Shown here: positions 25,656 to 33,721 of the stretch, one piece after another
How the letters are laid out: every line of letters starts with the position of its first letter
Position numbering within the stretch: the first letter of the stretch is position 1
Source: an uncultured Steroidobacter sp.
GTDB taxonomy: Bacteria > Pseudomonadota > Gammaproteobacteria > Steroidobacterales > Steroidobacteraceae
DNA: 64,000 bases
Reading direction: 5' to 3'
Assembly: GCA_937864115.1 (NCBI GenBank)
Contig: CALMII010000020.1
Location: 1-64,000 of the forward strand
The notes under the pieces: generated by a model
Databases searched by the model: none
Told to the model about the DNA's origin: nothing
What the model saw: only the letters and a program-made list of their open reading frames with translations
Made by a program: the position numbers and the translations under genes

Positions 25656-26819
25656 ATGGAACGCGAACAAGCCATCAAACTGATGCAGGACCTGCTCAAG
25701 CGCCTCGTCGAGCGCAAGGGCTCCGACCTGTTCATCACCTCGGGATTTCCGCCGGCCATCAAGGTCGACGGCGAGATCCGGCCGCAGTCGGAACGCATCC
25801 TGACGCCCGAGCAGAGTGCGGTGCTGGTGCGTTCGATCATGAACGACAAGCAGACCCGCGAATTCGACGCCAGCAAGGAGTGTAATTTCGCGATCGCGCC
25901 CGCCGGCATCGGCCGTTTCCGCGTCAGCGCCTTCGTGCAGCAGGGCCTGATCGGCTGCGTGGTGCGAACCATCAACGCCAAGATCCCGACGCTCGAAGAA
26001 ATGCAGCTGCCGCCGGTCCTCAAGGACATCGTCATGACCAAGCGCGGCCTGGTCATCCTCGTCGGCGGCACCGGTTCCGGTAAATCGACATCGCTCGCCG
26101 CGATGCTCAACTACCGCAATGAGAAGACCCGCGGCCACATCATCACGATCGAAGATCCGGTCGAATACGTCCACGACCACAAGGGCTGCGTGATCACGCA
26201 TCGCGAAGTCGGCGTCGACACCGAGTCCTGGCACATGGCGCTCAAGAACACGCTGCGTCAGGCGCCCGACGTCATCCTGATCGGCGAAATCCGCGACCGC
26301 GACACCATGGAGTACGGCATCCAGTTCGCCGAAACCGGCCACCTCGTGCTCGCCACCCTGCACGCCAACAGCGCCAACCAGGCGCTGGACCGCATCATCA
26401 ACTTCTTCCCGGAAGAACGTCGCGAACAGTTGCTGATGGATCTGTCATTGAATACCCGCGCGCTGATCTCGCAGCGCCTGATCCCGCGCGAATCCGGCTC
26501 CGGCCGCATCGCCGCGATGGAAATCATGCTCAATTCGCCGCTGATCGCCGACCTGATCTTCAAGGGCGAAGTCGCGGCCATCAAGGAAGTCATGTCCAAG
26601 TCGAACCGGCTGGGCATGAAGACCTTCGACCAGTCGCTGTTCGAGCTGTACGAGGCCGGCATGATTTCCTATGAAGATGCGCTGCGTAACGCCGACTCGA
26701 AGAACGAAGTCCGGCTGCGCATCAAGCTGGAAAGCAAGCGCGAGATGAAGATTTCCGATGAAGCGGGCAACAGCCTGCGCATCATGGAAGACGAGACCGA
26801 TCATACGTTCGGCAGGTAA
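25656..26819 (+). CDS. pilU: Type IV pilus retraction ATPase PilU
   Basis: PilU is an accessory retraction ATPase that works together with PilT. This 387-residue protein has KGSDLFITSGFPPAIKVDGE, Walker A GGTGSGKST near residue 135, the IITIEDPVEYVHDHKG Asp box, Walker B (DVILIGEIRDRDTM) and the His box (TGHLVLATLHANSA). The end LFELYEAGMISYEDALRNAD and a basic/acidic tail are typical of PilU and not of PilT. It has the usual length. pilT lies 105 bases upstream, and a second PilU-like gene follows beyond a nested repeat. Confidence 0.96.
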   Translation: MEREQAIKLMQDLLKRLVERKGSDLFITSGFPPAIKVDGEIRPQSERILTPEQSAVLVRSIMNDKQTREFDASKECNFAIAPAGIGRFRVSAFVQQGLIGCVVRTINAKIPTLEEMQLPPVLKDIVMTKRGLVILVGGTGSGKSTSLAAMLNYRNEKTRGHIITIEDPVEYVHDHKGCVITHREVGVDTESWHMALKNTLRQAPDVILIGEIRDRDTMEYGIQFAETGHLVLATLHANSANQALDRIINFFPEERREQLLMDLSLNTRALISQRLIPRESGSGRIAAMEIMLNSPLIADLIFKGEVAAIKEVMSKSNRLGMKTFDQSLFELYEAGMISYEDALRNADSKNEVRLRIKLESKREMKISDEAGNSLRIMEDETDHTFGR

Positions 26820-26830
26820 GAGGTTCGGAG

Positions 26831-27017
26831 TTTCACACGGAGGTCACGGAGACCACGGAGCAGAGAAGAGAGAAAAAGAAATAATTTCCACGGGGGACAC
26901 GGGGAACACGGGGCTCGGAACAGAAAAATCTTTTCTTGTCCCCGTGCTCCCCGTGCTCCCCGTGTCCCCCGTGGAAATTCTTCTTGTCTCCGTGGTCTCC
27001 GTGACCTCCGTGTGAAA
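26831..27017. repeat. Nested repeat C-D-D'-C'
   Basis: Family C arms (26831-26860 and 26988-27017) enclose family D arms (26883-26913 and 26940-26979). The whole is a long imperfect palindrome of regularly spaced CACGGAG and CACGGGG units. It fills the gap between pilU and the second PilU-like gene. Confidence 0.92.
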
Positions 27018-27037
27018 CTCTTCAGTCCGAGAAGGCT

Positions 27038-28156
27038 ATGGCAGTAGACAGCGAAGTGATGGATGCCGGGAGCACGGGCAGCGAAGAGCGGCCGGTCGTT
27101 CTCAATACCAAGCCACTGTTCAAGTTGATGGTGGACAAGCGCGCGTCCGACCTGTTCTTCACGTCGTATGCGCCGATCAAGATCAAGATCGAGGGCCAGA
27201 TCTTTCCGGTCAACAAGCAGATGCTGACGCCGGAAGTCGTGCGCCAGGCTGCCTATGGCCTGATGACGCAGGAACAGATCGAGGCGTTCAACGAAGAACT
27301 CGAAATCGACTTCGCGATTTCCGAGCCGGGACTTGGCCGCTTCCGCATCAACGTGTTTCACCAGCGCGGCAATCCTGCGATGGTGCTGCGCTACATCACA
27401 GCCGACATGCCGCGGCTCGACGATCTCGGGCTGCCGGAGATCCTCAAGGATCTGGTGATGATGAAGCGCGGCCTGCTGCTGATGGTCGGTGCGACCGGCT
27501 CGGGCAAGTCGACGACGCTTGCGTCGATGATCAACTACCGCAACGAGAATTCATCGGATCACATCATCACGATCGAAGATCCGATCGAGTTCCTGCACTC
27601 CAACAAGAAGTCCATCGTCAATCAGCGCGAAGTCGGTCTCGACACAAAGTCGTACGCTCGCGCCCTGAAAAGCGCGATGCGCGCAGCGCCCGACATGCTG
27701 CTGATCGGCGAAATCCGCGACCGCGAAACGATGGAGTCGGCCATCATGCTGGCCGGCACGGGTCACCTGGTGCTGGCGACCTTGCATGCGAACAACGCGG
27801 CCGAAACGCTGGATCGCTGCATCAACATGTTCCCGCTCGACCAGCACACCCAGATCTTCCTCGACCTGTCGCAGTACCTGCGCGCGATCATTGCGCAGCG
27901 ACTGATTCCGGGTAAGAACAAGCGCCGCGTCGCCGCGGTCGAACTGCTGATCAACACGCCGCACGTGCAGGAGCTGATCAAGAAGGGCGACGTCATCGGC
28001 GCCAAGGAAGCGCTGCGCACCAGCAGCGAGAAAGGCATGCAGCACTTCGATACGGCGCTGTACGAACTGTACAAGGCGGGCCGCATCACGATGGAAGATG
28101 CGCTGAACTACGCGGATTCGCGCACGAATCTGGAAGCGAAGATCAACTTCGGATGA
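27038..28156 (+). CDS. Third PilT/PilU-family ATPase (second PilU-like copy)
   Basis: This 372-residue ATPase is a paralogue of PilU. It has Walker A GATGSGKST near residue 150, the Asp box IITIEDPIEFLHSNKKS, Walker B (DMLLIGEIRDRETM) and the His box (TGHLVLATLHANNA). Its end LYELYKAGRITMEDALNYAD matches the PilU pattern rather than the PilT AIRNLIREGK pattern. A 25-residue N-terminal extension (SEVMDAGSTGSEERPVVL) is not found in PilT. It is the third retraction-type ATPase in a row. All catalytic motifs are intact, so it is probably active. Its separate role is unknown. Confidence 0.9.
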   Translation: MAVDSEVMDAGSTGSEERPVVLNTKPLFKLMVDKRASDLFFTSYAPIKIKIEGQIFPVNKQMLTPEVVRQAAYGLMTQEQIEAFNEELEIDFAISEPGLGRFRINVFHQRGNPAMVLRYITADMPRLDDLGLPEILKDLVMMKRGLLLMVGATGSGKSTTLASMINYRNENSSDHIITIEDPIEFLHSNKKSIVNQREVGLDTKSYARALKSAMRAAPDMLLIGEIRDRETMESAIMLAGTGHLVLATLHANNAAETLDRCINMFPLDQHTQIFLDLSQYLRAIIAQRLIPGKNKRRVAAVELLINTPHVQELIKKGDVIGAKEALRTSSEKGMQHFDTALYELYKAGRITMEDALNYADSRTNLEAKINFG

Positions 28157-28167
28157 GAGAGGCTGAG

Positions 28168-28219
28168 GCCGCAAAGACCGGATAAAAGAACTCGATTTCT
28201 TTTATGCGGTCTTTGCGGC
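28168..28219. terminator. Large bidirectional hairpin terminator
   Basis: The arms GCCGCAAAGACCG and ATAAAAGAA are mirrored by TTCTTTTAT and CGGTCTTTGCGGC, with one G-G mismatch and a six-base loop. The 22-base-pair stem lies between the convergent PilU-like and PyrK-like genes. It probably ends transcripts from both sides. It is unrelated in sequence to the A-D repeats. Confidence 0.7.
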
Positions 28220-28231
28220 TCTCGGTCTGTC

Positions 28232-29122
28232 TCAGGCGTTGAACACCGCAGCGGCGTCGAAGACCGGCCCATCCACGCACACCCGCTTCATCGCCGGTCC
28301 ATTCGGCGTCGCGACCTTCACCGCGCAGCCGGCGCAGCCGCCGACGGCGCAGGCCATGAATTCTTCGAGCGAAACCTGGCATGGGATGTCGAAGCGTTTC
28401 GCGACCGCGGCAGCGGCCGTGAGCATGACGGTCGGGCCGCACGCGAATATCTCGACTTGCGCGAGTGCAGCGCGATCCAGCGACCCCAGCCATGCAGCTG
28501 CGAGATCGGTGACGTAGCCATCGAAGCAGCCCGGATAACCCGCGAGGCTGGCGAGCCGGCTCGGCACGCCCCATTCATCGAGCAGCGGCATGCAGGCGAT
28601 GGCGCCTTCGGGCATCCCGGGTACAAGAATCGTCGACGGGCGCGAGCGGAAGGGGAAGGGCACTTCCGATCCCATCAGCACCAGCGGCTTCCAGTCCGCA
28701 TCACTGCGTTCGCGCAGCGCCTCGGCGAGAAAGACCATGGGCGGAATGCCCACGCCGCCGCCGACCAGCAGCGTGCGCGGTCGCCCGGGATGCGGCACGA
28801 AGCTGTTGCCGATCGGGCCGAGCGTGCTGATGCGATCGCCGGCCTTCTTCGCCGACAGCAGATGCAGGCCGTGGCCGACGATCTTGTACAGCACCTCCAC
28901 CGTGCCGCGCTGCGCATCGACCCGCATGATCGACAACGGTCGCCGCATCGGCAGCGATTCATCGCAGGTCAGGTGCACGAACGATCCCGGCTGCGCCGTC
29001 GCGGCGCACTTCGGCGCCTTCAGTTTCAGGACGAACTGGTTCGCGTCGAACGCCGTCTGCGCGACGACTTCGGCGTCTTCGAGGAAGATGGTGCCGCGGT
29101 GGGGTTTGCTTGGATTGTTCAT
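28232..29122 (-). CDS. PyrK-like iron-sulfur/FAD electron-transfer protein
   Basis: This 296-residue protein resembles PyrK, the electron-transfer subunit of NAD-dependent dihydroorotate dehydrogenase. An FAD-binding barrel contains LPMRRPLSIMRVDAQRG. A nucleotide-binding part has RTLLVGGGVGIPPMVFLAEAL. The C-terminal 2Fe-2S cluster ligands are in ACAVGGCAGCAV and KRVCVDGPVF, with the expected C-x4-C-x2-C-xn-C spacing. It lies 75 bases after pyrB, supporting a pyrimidine role. No pyrD is in the window, so its catalytic partner is unknown. Its start abuts a family A repeat, which replaces the usual ribosome-binding region; no clear Shine-Dalgarno is visible. Confidence 0.82.
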   Translation of the reverse strand: MNNPSKPHRGTIFLEDAEVVAQTAFDANQFVLKLKAPKCAATAQPGSFVHLTCDESLPMRRPLSIMRVDAQRGTVEVLYKIVGHGLHLLSAKKAGDRISTLGPIGNSFVPHPGRPRTLLVGGGVGIPPMVFLAEALRERSDADWKPLVLMGSEVPFPFRSRPSTILVPGMPEGAIACMPLLDEWGVPSRLASLAGYPGCFDGYVTDLAAAWLGSLDRAALAQVEIFACGPTVMLTAAAAVAKRFDIPCQVSLEEFMACAVGGCAGCAVKVATPNGPAMKRVCVDGPVFDAAAVFNA

Positions 29123-29126
29123 CTGT

Positions 29127-29179
29127 TGTGGGTCAGGCTTTAGCCTGACATCTGAGGCCGGCTGAAGCCGGCCCCACAG
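29127..29179. repeat. Paired repeat A-B'
   Basis: Family A (29127-29149) and inverted family B (29156-29179) fill the gap between pyrB and the PyrK-like gene. The A copy begins only four bases upstream of the PyrK-like start codon. Confidence 0.88.
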
Positions 29180-29197
29180 GAAGAGGCTGCCTCGTTC

Positions 29198-30199
29198 TCA
29201 CTTCAGTTGCCGCCGCGCCTGGACGTTGCGGGCAATGGTGGCCAGCACGGCCATGCGTACGGCGACACCGTTTGTGACCTGCTGCTGGATGACCGATTGC
29301 GGTCCGTCGGCGACGCTGCTTGCGATTTCGACATCGCGGTTCATGGGCCCGGGATGCATGACGATGGCGCCCGCGTTGGCCTTGCGCAGGCGTTCGGCGG
29401 TAATGCCGAAGGCACGGTGATAGCTCGCTTCGTCCGGAATCTGGGCGCTGCTCATGCGTTCGCGCTGGATGCGCAATGCCATGACGACGTCGACGCCGGC
29501 AATCGCTTCATCGATGTTGCTGAAGCGCCGTGCTCCGGCGAACTCGCCGGCTTTCGGCATCAGGTCGTCGGGTGCTGCGATGCGCAGTTCGCCCACGCCG
29601 AGCGTCGTCAGCGCCTGCCAATCGGAGCGCGCGACGCGCGAATGCGTGAGATCGCCTGCGATCAATACTTTGATCGCGCCGAGATCGGGTTTGTGCTGGC
29701 GGATGGTCAAGGCATCGAGCAATCCCTGGGTCGGATGCGACAGATGCGCTTCGCCGGCATTCAGAATGCAGACGTTCGGCGCGACGAAACCCGCAACGTA
29801 GGCGGGCAGGCCGGGCTCCGCATCGCGCATCACCAGGATGTCGGCGTGCATCGCCTGCAGTGTGTAGATCGTGTCGAGCACGGTCTCGCCCTTCACGCGC
29901 GACGACGTCTGCATGTCGAGGTTCACGACGTCGGCGCCGAGACGCTGTGCGGCCAGTTCGAACGACACGCGCGTGCGCGTGCTCGGTTCGAAGAAGAGGT
30001 TCGCGACCGTGTGACCGGCCAGCGTCTGGTCGCGCGCCGGCAGCTCGTCGGGCGAGCGCACATAGAACTGCGCCAGATCCAGCAGCGCGGTCAGTTCCTC
30101 GCGACTCAATCCGTCGAGCGTGATCAGGTGTCGCAGGCGTCCGGCGCTGTCGCGCTGCACGGCGGCGCTGGTGTCGGTCGGTCGGGCTTCGTTGCTCAT
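29198..30199 (-). CDS. pyrB: Aspartate carbamoyltransferase catalytic subunit
   Basis: PyrB joins carbamoyl phosphate and aspartate in the second step of pyrimidine synthesis. This 333-residue protein has the carbamoyl-phosphate motif FFEPSTRTRVSFELAAQRLG, SSRVKGETVLDT, a HPTQGLLDALT segment and the late MHPGPMNRDVEI. No regulatory subunit gene pyrI is adjacent, as in the Pseudomonas-type enzyme, where PyrB works with an inactive PyrC-like chain. Here pyrB is followed by the PyrK-like gene instead. ruvX and yqgE lie upstream. Confidence 0.96.
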   Translation of the reverse strand: MSNEARPTDTSAAVQRDSAGRLRHLITLDGLSREELTALLDLAQFYVRSPDELPARDQTLAGHTVANLFFEPSTRTRVSFELAAQRLGADVVNLDMQTSSRVKGETVLDTIYTLQAMHADILVMRDAEPGLPAYVAGFVAPNVCILNAGEAHLSHPTQGLLDALTIRQHKPDLGAIKVLIAGDLTHSRVARSDWQALTTLGVGELRIAAPDDLMPKAGEFAGARRFSNIDEAIAGVDVVMALRIQRERMSSAQIPDEASYHRAFGITAERLRKANAGAIVMHPGPMNRDVEIASSVADGPQSVIQQQVTNGVAVRMAVLATIARNVQARRQLK

Positions 30200-30228
30200 G
30201 TTCTCGGTCTTCAGGATCCGGAGTCTTC

Positions 30229-30433
30229 CTGTAGGTCAGGCTTCAGCCTGACTCCTATGAAGGCCGGCTGAAGCCGGCCCCACAGGCGGAAGAGAAGGAA
30301 ATTTCCACGGGGGACACGGGGAACACGGGGACAAGATAAAGATTCTTTCCGTTCCGAGCCCCCGTGCTCCCCGTGTCCCCCGTGGAAATTTTCTTCTTCC
30401 GAACTCCGTGCTCTCCGTGAACTCCGTGTGAAA
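30229..30433. repeat. Composite repeat A-B'-D-D'-C'
   Basis: Family A (30229-30252), inverted B (30261-30285), a D-D' inverted pair (30299-30330 and 30359-30390) and a single C' arm (30403-30433) fill the ruvX-pyrB gap of 243 bases. The matching C arm is missing, so this copy is asymmetric. Confidence 0.9.
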
Positions 30434-30442
30434 CTCTTCCTC

Positions 30443-30907
30443 TTACTCAGGATTGTCGAACCACCGCTCCAGCAGCACCTTGGCGGCGGCCATGTCGACG
30501 TCGGCATGCGTCAGTCGGCGTCGCTTCAGTCCCTGCGCGCGCGCATCGCGCAGTTGCGCTTCGGCTTCGCGAGAACTCAGCCGCTCGTCGACCAGCGCTG
30601 CGGGCAGGCGGTAGCGGGCGGTCAGGTCGCGAGCGAAGGCGCGGGTCGATTCGGTCAGGGACGTCGGCGTGCCGTCCATATTACAGGGAAGGCCGACGAC
30701 CAGCCGGGCGGGGCGATATTCGTCGATGAGCTTGTCGATGGCGGCCCACGGGATGCTGCCGTGGCAATCCAGGGTCTTGAGCGGGCGTGCCGTGCGCGTC
30801 AGCGTATCGCCGGCCGCGACGCCGATGCGTCGGGTGCCGTAATCGAAGGCGAGGATCAGTTGCGGCTCGGCAGGAAATGGGGACAGTCCCCATTTCTCGC
30901 CGCTCAT
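30443..30907 (-). CDS. ruvX: Holliday junction resolvase-like protein RuvX/YqgF
   Basis: This 154-residue protein belongs to the YqgF/RuvX family with an RNase-H fold, linked to 16S rRNA maturation and to Holliday-junction cleavage. Family motifs are LAFDYGTRRIGVAAGD, ARLVVGLPCNMDGTPTSLTE, LVDERLSSREAEAQLR and the late DVDMAAAKVLLERW. The segment KWGLSPFPAE at the N-terminus is encoded by a family H repeat and is not family sequence. The true ancestral start was therefore altered or replaced. yqgE lies 22 bases upstream and pyrB 243 bases downstream. Confidence 0.92.
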   Translation of the reverse strand: MSGEKWGLSPFPAEPQLILAFDYGTRRIGVAAGDTLTRTARPLKTLDCHGSIPWAAIDKLIDEYRPARLVVGLPCNMDGTPTSLTESTRAFARDLTARYRLPAALVDERLSSREAEAQLRDARAQGLKRRRLTHADVDMAAAKVLLERWFDNPE

Positions 30908-30926
30908 GGGGACAGTCCCCGTTTCC
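30875..30926. repeat. Inverted pair of family H palindromes
   Basis: GGGGACAGTCCCC occurs twice (centres near 30885 and 30916) in mirrored context (AGGAAA ... TTTCCT). The pair covers the ruvX start and the short yqgE-ruvX gap. Similar palindromes in other Proteobacteria are thought to be RAYT-associated REP elements. Confidence 0.85.
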
Positions 30927-30929
30927 TCA

Positions 30930-31493
30930 TCACGCGTGTCCGGCGGTGGAGCTGAGGGTGGCGAGATCGACGCCGATCAGGCGCGCGGCGGCATGCCAGC
31001 GTTCTTCGTAGGGCGTATCGAAAATGATGCGCTCGTCGGCCGGCACGGTGAGCCAGGCGTTCTGGGCCAGTTCGGCTTCCAGTTGTCCCGCGCTCCAGCC
31101 GGCGTAACCGAGTGCGACGATCGCCGTGCCGGGGCCGTTGCCACTGGCCATCGCCCGCAGGATGTCGGGGGACGTCGTCACCTGGATCTGCGACGACACC
31201 TGGCGCGTGTGCTCCCACGTGCCGCCGATCTTGTGGACGACGAAGCCGCGATCGGTCTGCACCGGGCCGCCCTGCAATACCGACTGCTGGCCCACCACGT
31301 CTGCGACGATCGGCATCTTGAGCTGCTCGAATACGTCGGCGAGCTTCATCTGCAGCGGCCGGTTGATGATGATGCCGAGCGCGCCGTCGGCGTTGTGCTC
31401 CCAGATGTACGTGACGGTCTGGGAAAAATTGGCGTCCGTCATCGCGGGCATCGCGATGAGGAACTGGTTGGTCAGATAGTCGCCGCCGGACAT
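30930..31493 (-). CDS. yqgE: YqgE/AlgH family protein
   Basis: This 187-residue protein is a YqgE/AlgH (UPF0301) family member. It has LTNQFLIAMPAMTDANFSQT, VTYIWEHNADGALGIIINRP, VLQGGPVQTDRGFVVH and ALGYAGWSAGQLEAELAQNA, all standard for the family. The molecular function is not settled. The ATG giving MSGGDYLTNQ was chosen because families start there. The frame stays open upstream through a run of eight C residues into the end of tonB. ruvX follows, as in most Gammaproteobacteria. Confidence 0.95.
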   Translation of the reverse strand: MSGGDYLTNQFLIAMPAMTDANFSQTVTYIWEHNADGALGIIINRPLQMKLADVFEQLKMPIVADVVGQQSVLQGGPVQTDRGFVVHKIGGTWEHTRQVSSQIQVTTSPDILRAMASGNGPGTAIVALGYAGWSAGQLEAELAQNAWLTVPADERIIFDTPYEERWHAAARLIGVDLATLSSTAGHA

Positions 31494-31545
31494 GATGGGG
31501 CAAGTATCCGTTGCGGCAGGGGGGGGATAAAGGGGCCCGCTGGGG

Positions 31546-32481
31546 TCAGGGGGGGGAATCACCAAACACCGCCGAGGCCGACACCTTTCCGCCGCTGCCG
31601 CCGCTCAGGAACTGCCACTCGTAGGCAAACCGCAGCTCGTCGTATTTCTTGTGCAGTTCGGGAGGGAAGGGATCGAAGGGCGAGGCCAGACGCAGGATCG
31701 ACAGCGCCGCCTGGTCGAGTTCCTTACGCCCGCTGGAGCGTCGCACGATGATCTGGCCGACGCTGCCGTCGGCCTTGATGGCGACTTCGAGCACCGGATT
31801 GGCCGACGCCTTCACGTTCCGTGCGATCTGCGGGAAATTCATCGTCCCGAGTTTTTCCACCTTGCGCCGCCACGAATCGAGATACGGCGCGATGATCGAC
31901 TGGCGCGTGTTCGGGATGACTTCGTACTTGCCGTCCTGACGTCCGCGCAATCGCAGCGTCGTGTCCGTCGCATTGGTCGCGATCGGACTCGGCGCCGTCG
32001 GTGCCAGCGCGAGCGGTGTTTCGGCGGCCTGCGCCGGTGTGTTCTCGCCGGAGCGGTAGGAGACTTCGCTGCGATCGGCGCGACTCGTCACGTACTCGTC
32101 GGCGCGTTGTCCGCTGCTGGCTTCGCGGTATTCGCTGCCGGAGCCGTCGACCATGCCTTCCTGCTGCAGCGGCAGCGTCGACGATGCCGGATTCGCCGGT
32201 CGCACCGCATCATCGGTGGTGCCGGTGCCCTGCTGATTGCGCTGCGCCAGGTACTGGGCGGTCGGATTGTCGGCGGCGCGCGTGTCGGCGCCGGTCAGCA
32301 GCAGCACTTCGAGTGTCGGTGTCGGACCGACGGGCGCCTGGGGAAGGCCGAAGGTCACGCCGAGAATGACGATGCCGTGAAAAAGCGCCGCCAGGAACAG
32401 CGTCGTCGTCAGTCGATCCTTGACGGGGGCGAGCGTGTCGGCGGCGTCGTCGGGGAGAGTGTCGAGAGTCGTGGACGCCAT
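31546..32481 (-). CDS. tonB: TonB-family energy transducer
   Basis: This 311-residue protein couples the proton-motive force to the outer membrane or to envelope structures. It has one N-terminal membrane segment (about residues 26-46, LFLAALFHGIVILGVTFGL). A long periplasmic linker rich in Thr, Ser, Gln and Ala follows. A C-terminal TonB domain comes last with IAPYLDSWRRKVEKLGTMNF, VLEVAIKADGSVGQIIVRRS and LDQAALSILRLASPFDPFP. Its place before yqgE matches tonB3 of Pseudomonas, which affects twitching motility. No exbB or exbD is nearby. The last codons contain a run of eight C residues on the coding strand. Confidence 0.9.
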   Translation of the reverse strand: MASTTLDTLPDDAADTLAPVKDRLTTTLFLAALFHGIVILGVTFGLPQAPVGPTPTLEVLLLTGADTRAADNPTAQYLAQRNQQGTGTTDDAVRPANPASSTLPLQQEGMVDGSGSEYREASSGQRADEYVTSRADRSEVSYRSGENTPAQAAETPLALAPTAPSPIATNATDTTLRLRGRQDGKYEVIPNTRQSIIAPYLDSWRRKVEKLGTMNFPQIARNVKASANPVLEVAIKADGSVGQIIVRRSSGRKELDQAALSILRLASPFDPFPPELHKKYDELRFAYEWQFLSGGSGGKVSASAVFGDSPP

Positions 32482-32502
32482 GGTTTGATCATAGCGCCGG
32501 CA

Positions 32503-33474
32503 TCAGGCCCGCACCGCCAACCTTTTCTCAATCGCATCCATCAAGAGGCCGGCGATCTCGGTCTTGAACTGCTTGTCCAGTTCGCGCACGCCGGTCGGAC
32601 TGGTCACGTTGATTTCGGTGACATAGCCGCCGATGACATCGAGCCCGACGAACAGCATGCCGCGCTCGCGCAGCGCCGGGCCGATCTGGCCGACCAGCCA
32701 GCGGTCGCGGTCGGTGAGTTCACGACCCTGGCCCTTCGCGCCCGCGGCGAGGTTGCCACGGTTGTCCTGGTCTGTCGGGATGCGCGCGAGCGCGTAGGGC
32801 GCGGGCTCGCCATCGATGACCAGTACGCGCGAATCGCCGGTCGTGACGATCTCGGGCAGGTATTTCTGCACGATGGCGTAGCGCGTGCCGTACTCGGTCT
32901 GGTTCTCGAAAATCACGTTGGCGTTCTTGTCGCCCTGGTCGATCACGAAGATCGAGCGTCCGCCCATGCCGTGCAGCGGCTTGCACACGGCGCGGCCATG
33001 TTCGCGCACGAAGGCGTGCATGTCGGCCATATTGCGGGTGATCAGCGTCGGCGCGCAGCACTGCGGGAACCAGGCGGTGTAGACCTTCTCGTTCATGTCG
33101 CGCAGGCCCTGCGGACGATTCACGACCAGCGCGCCTTCCTGTTCGGCCCGTTCCAGGATGTAGGTCGTGTAGATGTACTCCATGTCGAACGGCGGATCCT
33201 TGCGCATCAGGATGGCGTCGAAGGCAGCGAGCCGCGCGGTCTGTTCTTCACCGAGTTCGAACCAGTCCTTGAGATCGTCGCGCACGCGCACCGGACGCAG
33301 GCGTCCGAACGCCACGCCGTCGCGCAGCCACAGGTCATGCTGCTGTGCGTACCAGAGTTCCCAGCCGCGCTTCTGCGCCGACAGCATCATCGCTAGCGTC
33401 GTGTCCTTGGCGGGCTTGATCGATTCGATCGGATCCATCACCACGACGAGACGGACGGAGCGAGTAGCGGGCAT
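32503..33474 (-). CDS. gshB: Glutathione synthetase
   Basis: GshB adds glycine to gamma-glutamylcysteine in the second step of glutathione synthesis. This 323-residue ATP-grasp enzyme has LVVVMDPIESIKPAKDTTLA at the start, FDAILMRKDPPFDMEYIYTT, the ATP loop KPLHGMGGRSIFV and the end motif VTEINVTSPTGVRELD. The ATG giving MPATRSVRLV was chosen. It is divergent from pilG, as in Pseudomonas, and is probably the first gene of the gshB-tonB-yqgE-ruvX-pyrB run. Confidence 0.96.
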   Translation of the reverse strand: MPATRSVRLVVVMDPIESIKPAKDTTLAMMLSAQKRGWELWYAQQHDLWLRDGVAFGRLRPVRVRDDLKDWFELGEEQTARLAAFDAILMRKDPPFDMEYIYTTYILERAEQEGALVVNRPQGLRDMNEKVYTAWFPQCCAPTLITRNMADMHAFVREHGRAVCKPLHGMGGRSIFVIDQGDKNANVIFENQTEYGTRYAIVQKYLPEIVTTGDSRVLVIDGEPAPYALARIPTDQDNRGNLAAGAKGQGRELTDRDRWLVGQIGPALRERGMLFVGLDVIGGYVTEINVTSPTGVRELDKQFKTEIAGLLMDAIEKRLAVRA

Positions 33475-33553
33475 GAGGTGAATCCTGAATCGTCGAACGG
33501 GTGGGCGCGTGACCGGCATCACGCTGCCGGAAGACGCATGTGACGGGCTTCAT

Positions 33554-33559
33554 ATTATA
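33554..33559 (-). promoter_or_regulatory. Candidate -10 element of the gshB promoter
   Basis: A perfect TATAAT on the minus strand lies 80 bases upstream of gshB in the gshB-pilG gap. No good -35 hexamer is visible at the right spacing. The rest of the 247-base gap shows no repeat or gene. Confidence 0.4.
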
Positions 33560-33721
33560 GGAAGCCGGCCAATGGCAGCCCCCTGACCAATATGTTAAAA
33601 GTTCGGCCCATCGCGCAAGTCCCGTTGATTGCAGAAGATTTCCGCTGTCCAACGCGTGTGCCGCAGGCGCTGCGTACGACACGCCCGGTGAGAACAAGGC
33701 GCGAGGTCTACGAGGAAAGTG

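Noticed and set aside
26831..27017. CRISPR array from the regularly spaced CACGGAG/CACGGGG units
   Set aside because: Units are only about 9 bases apart, there are no unique spacers of 25-40 bases, and no cas genes are present.
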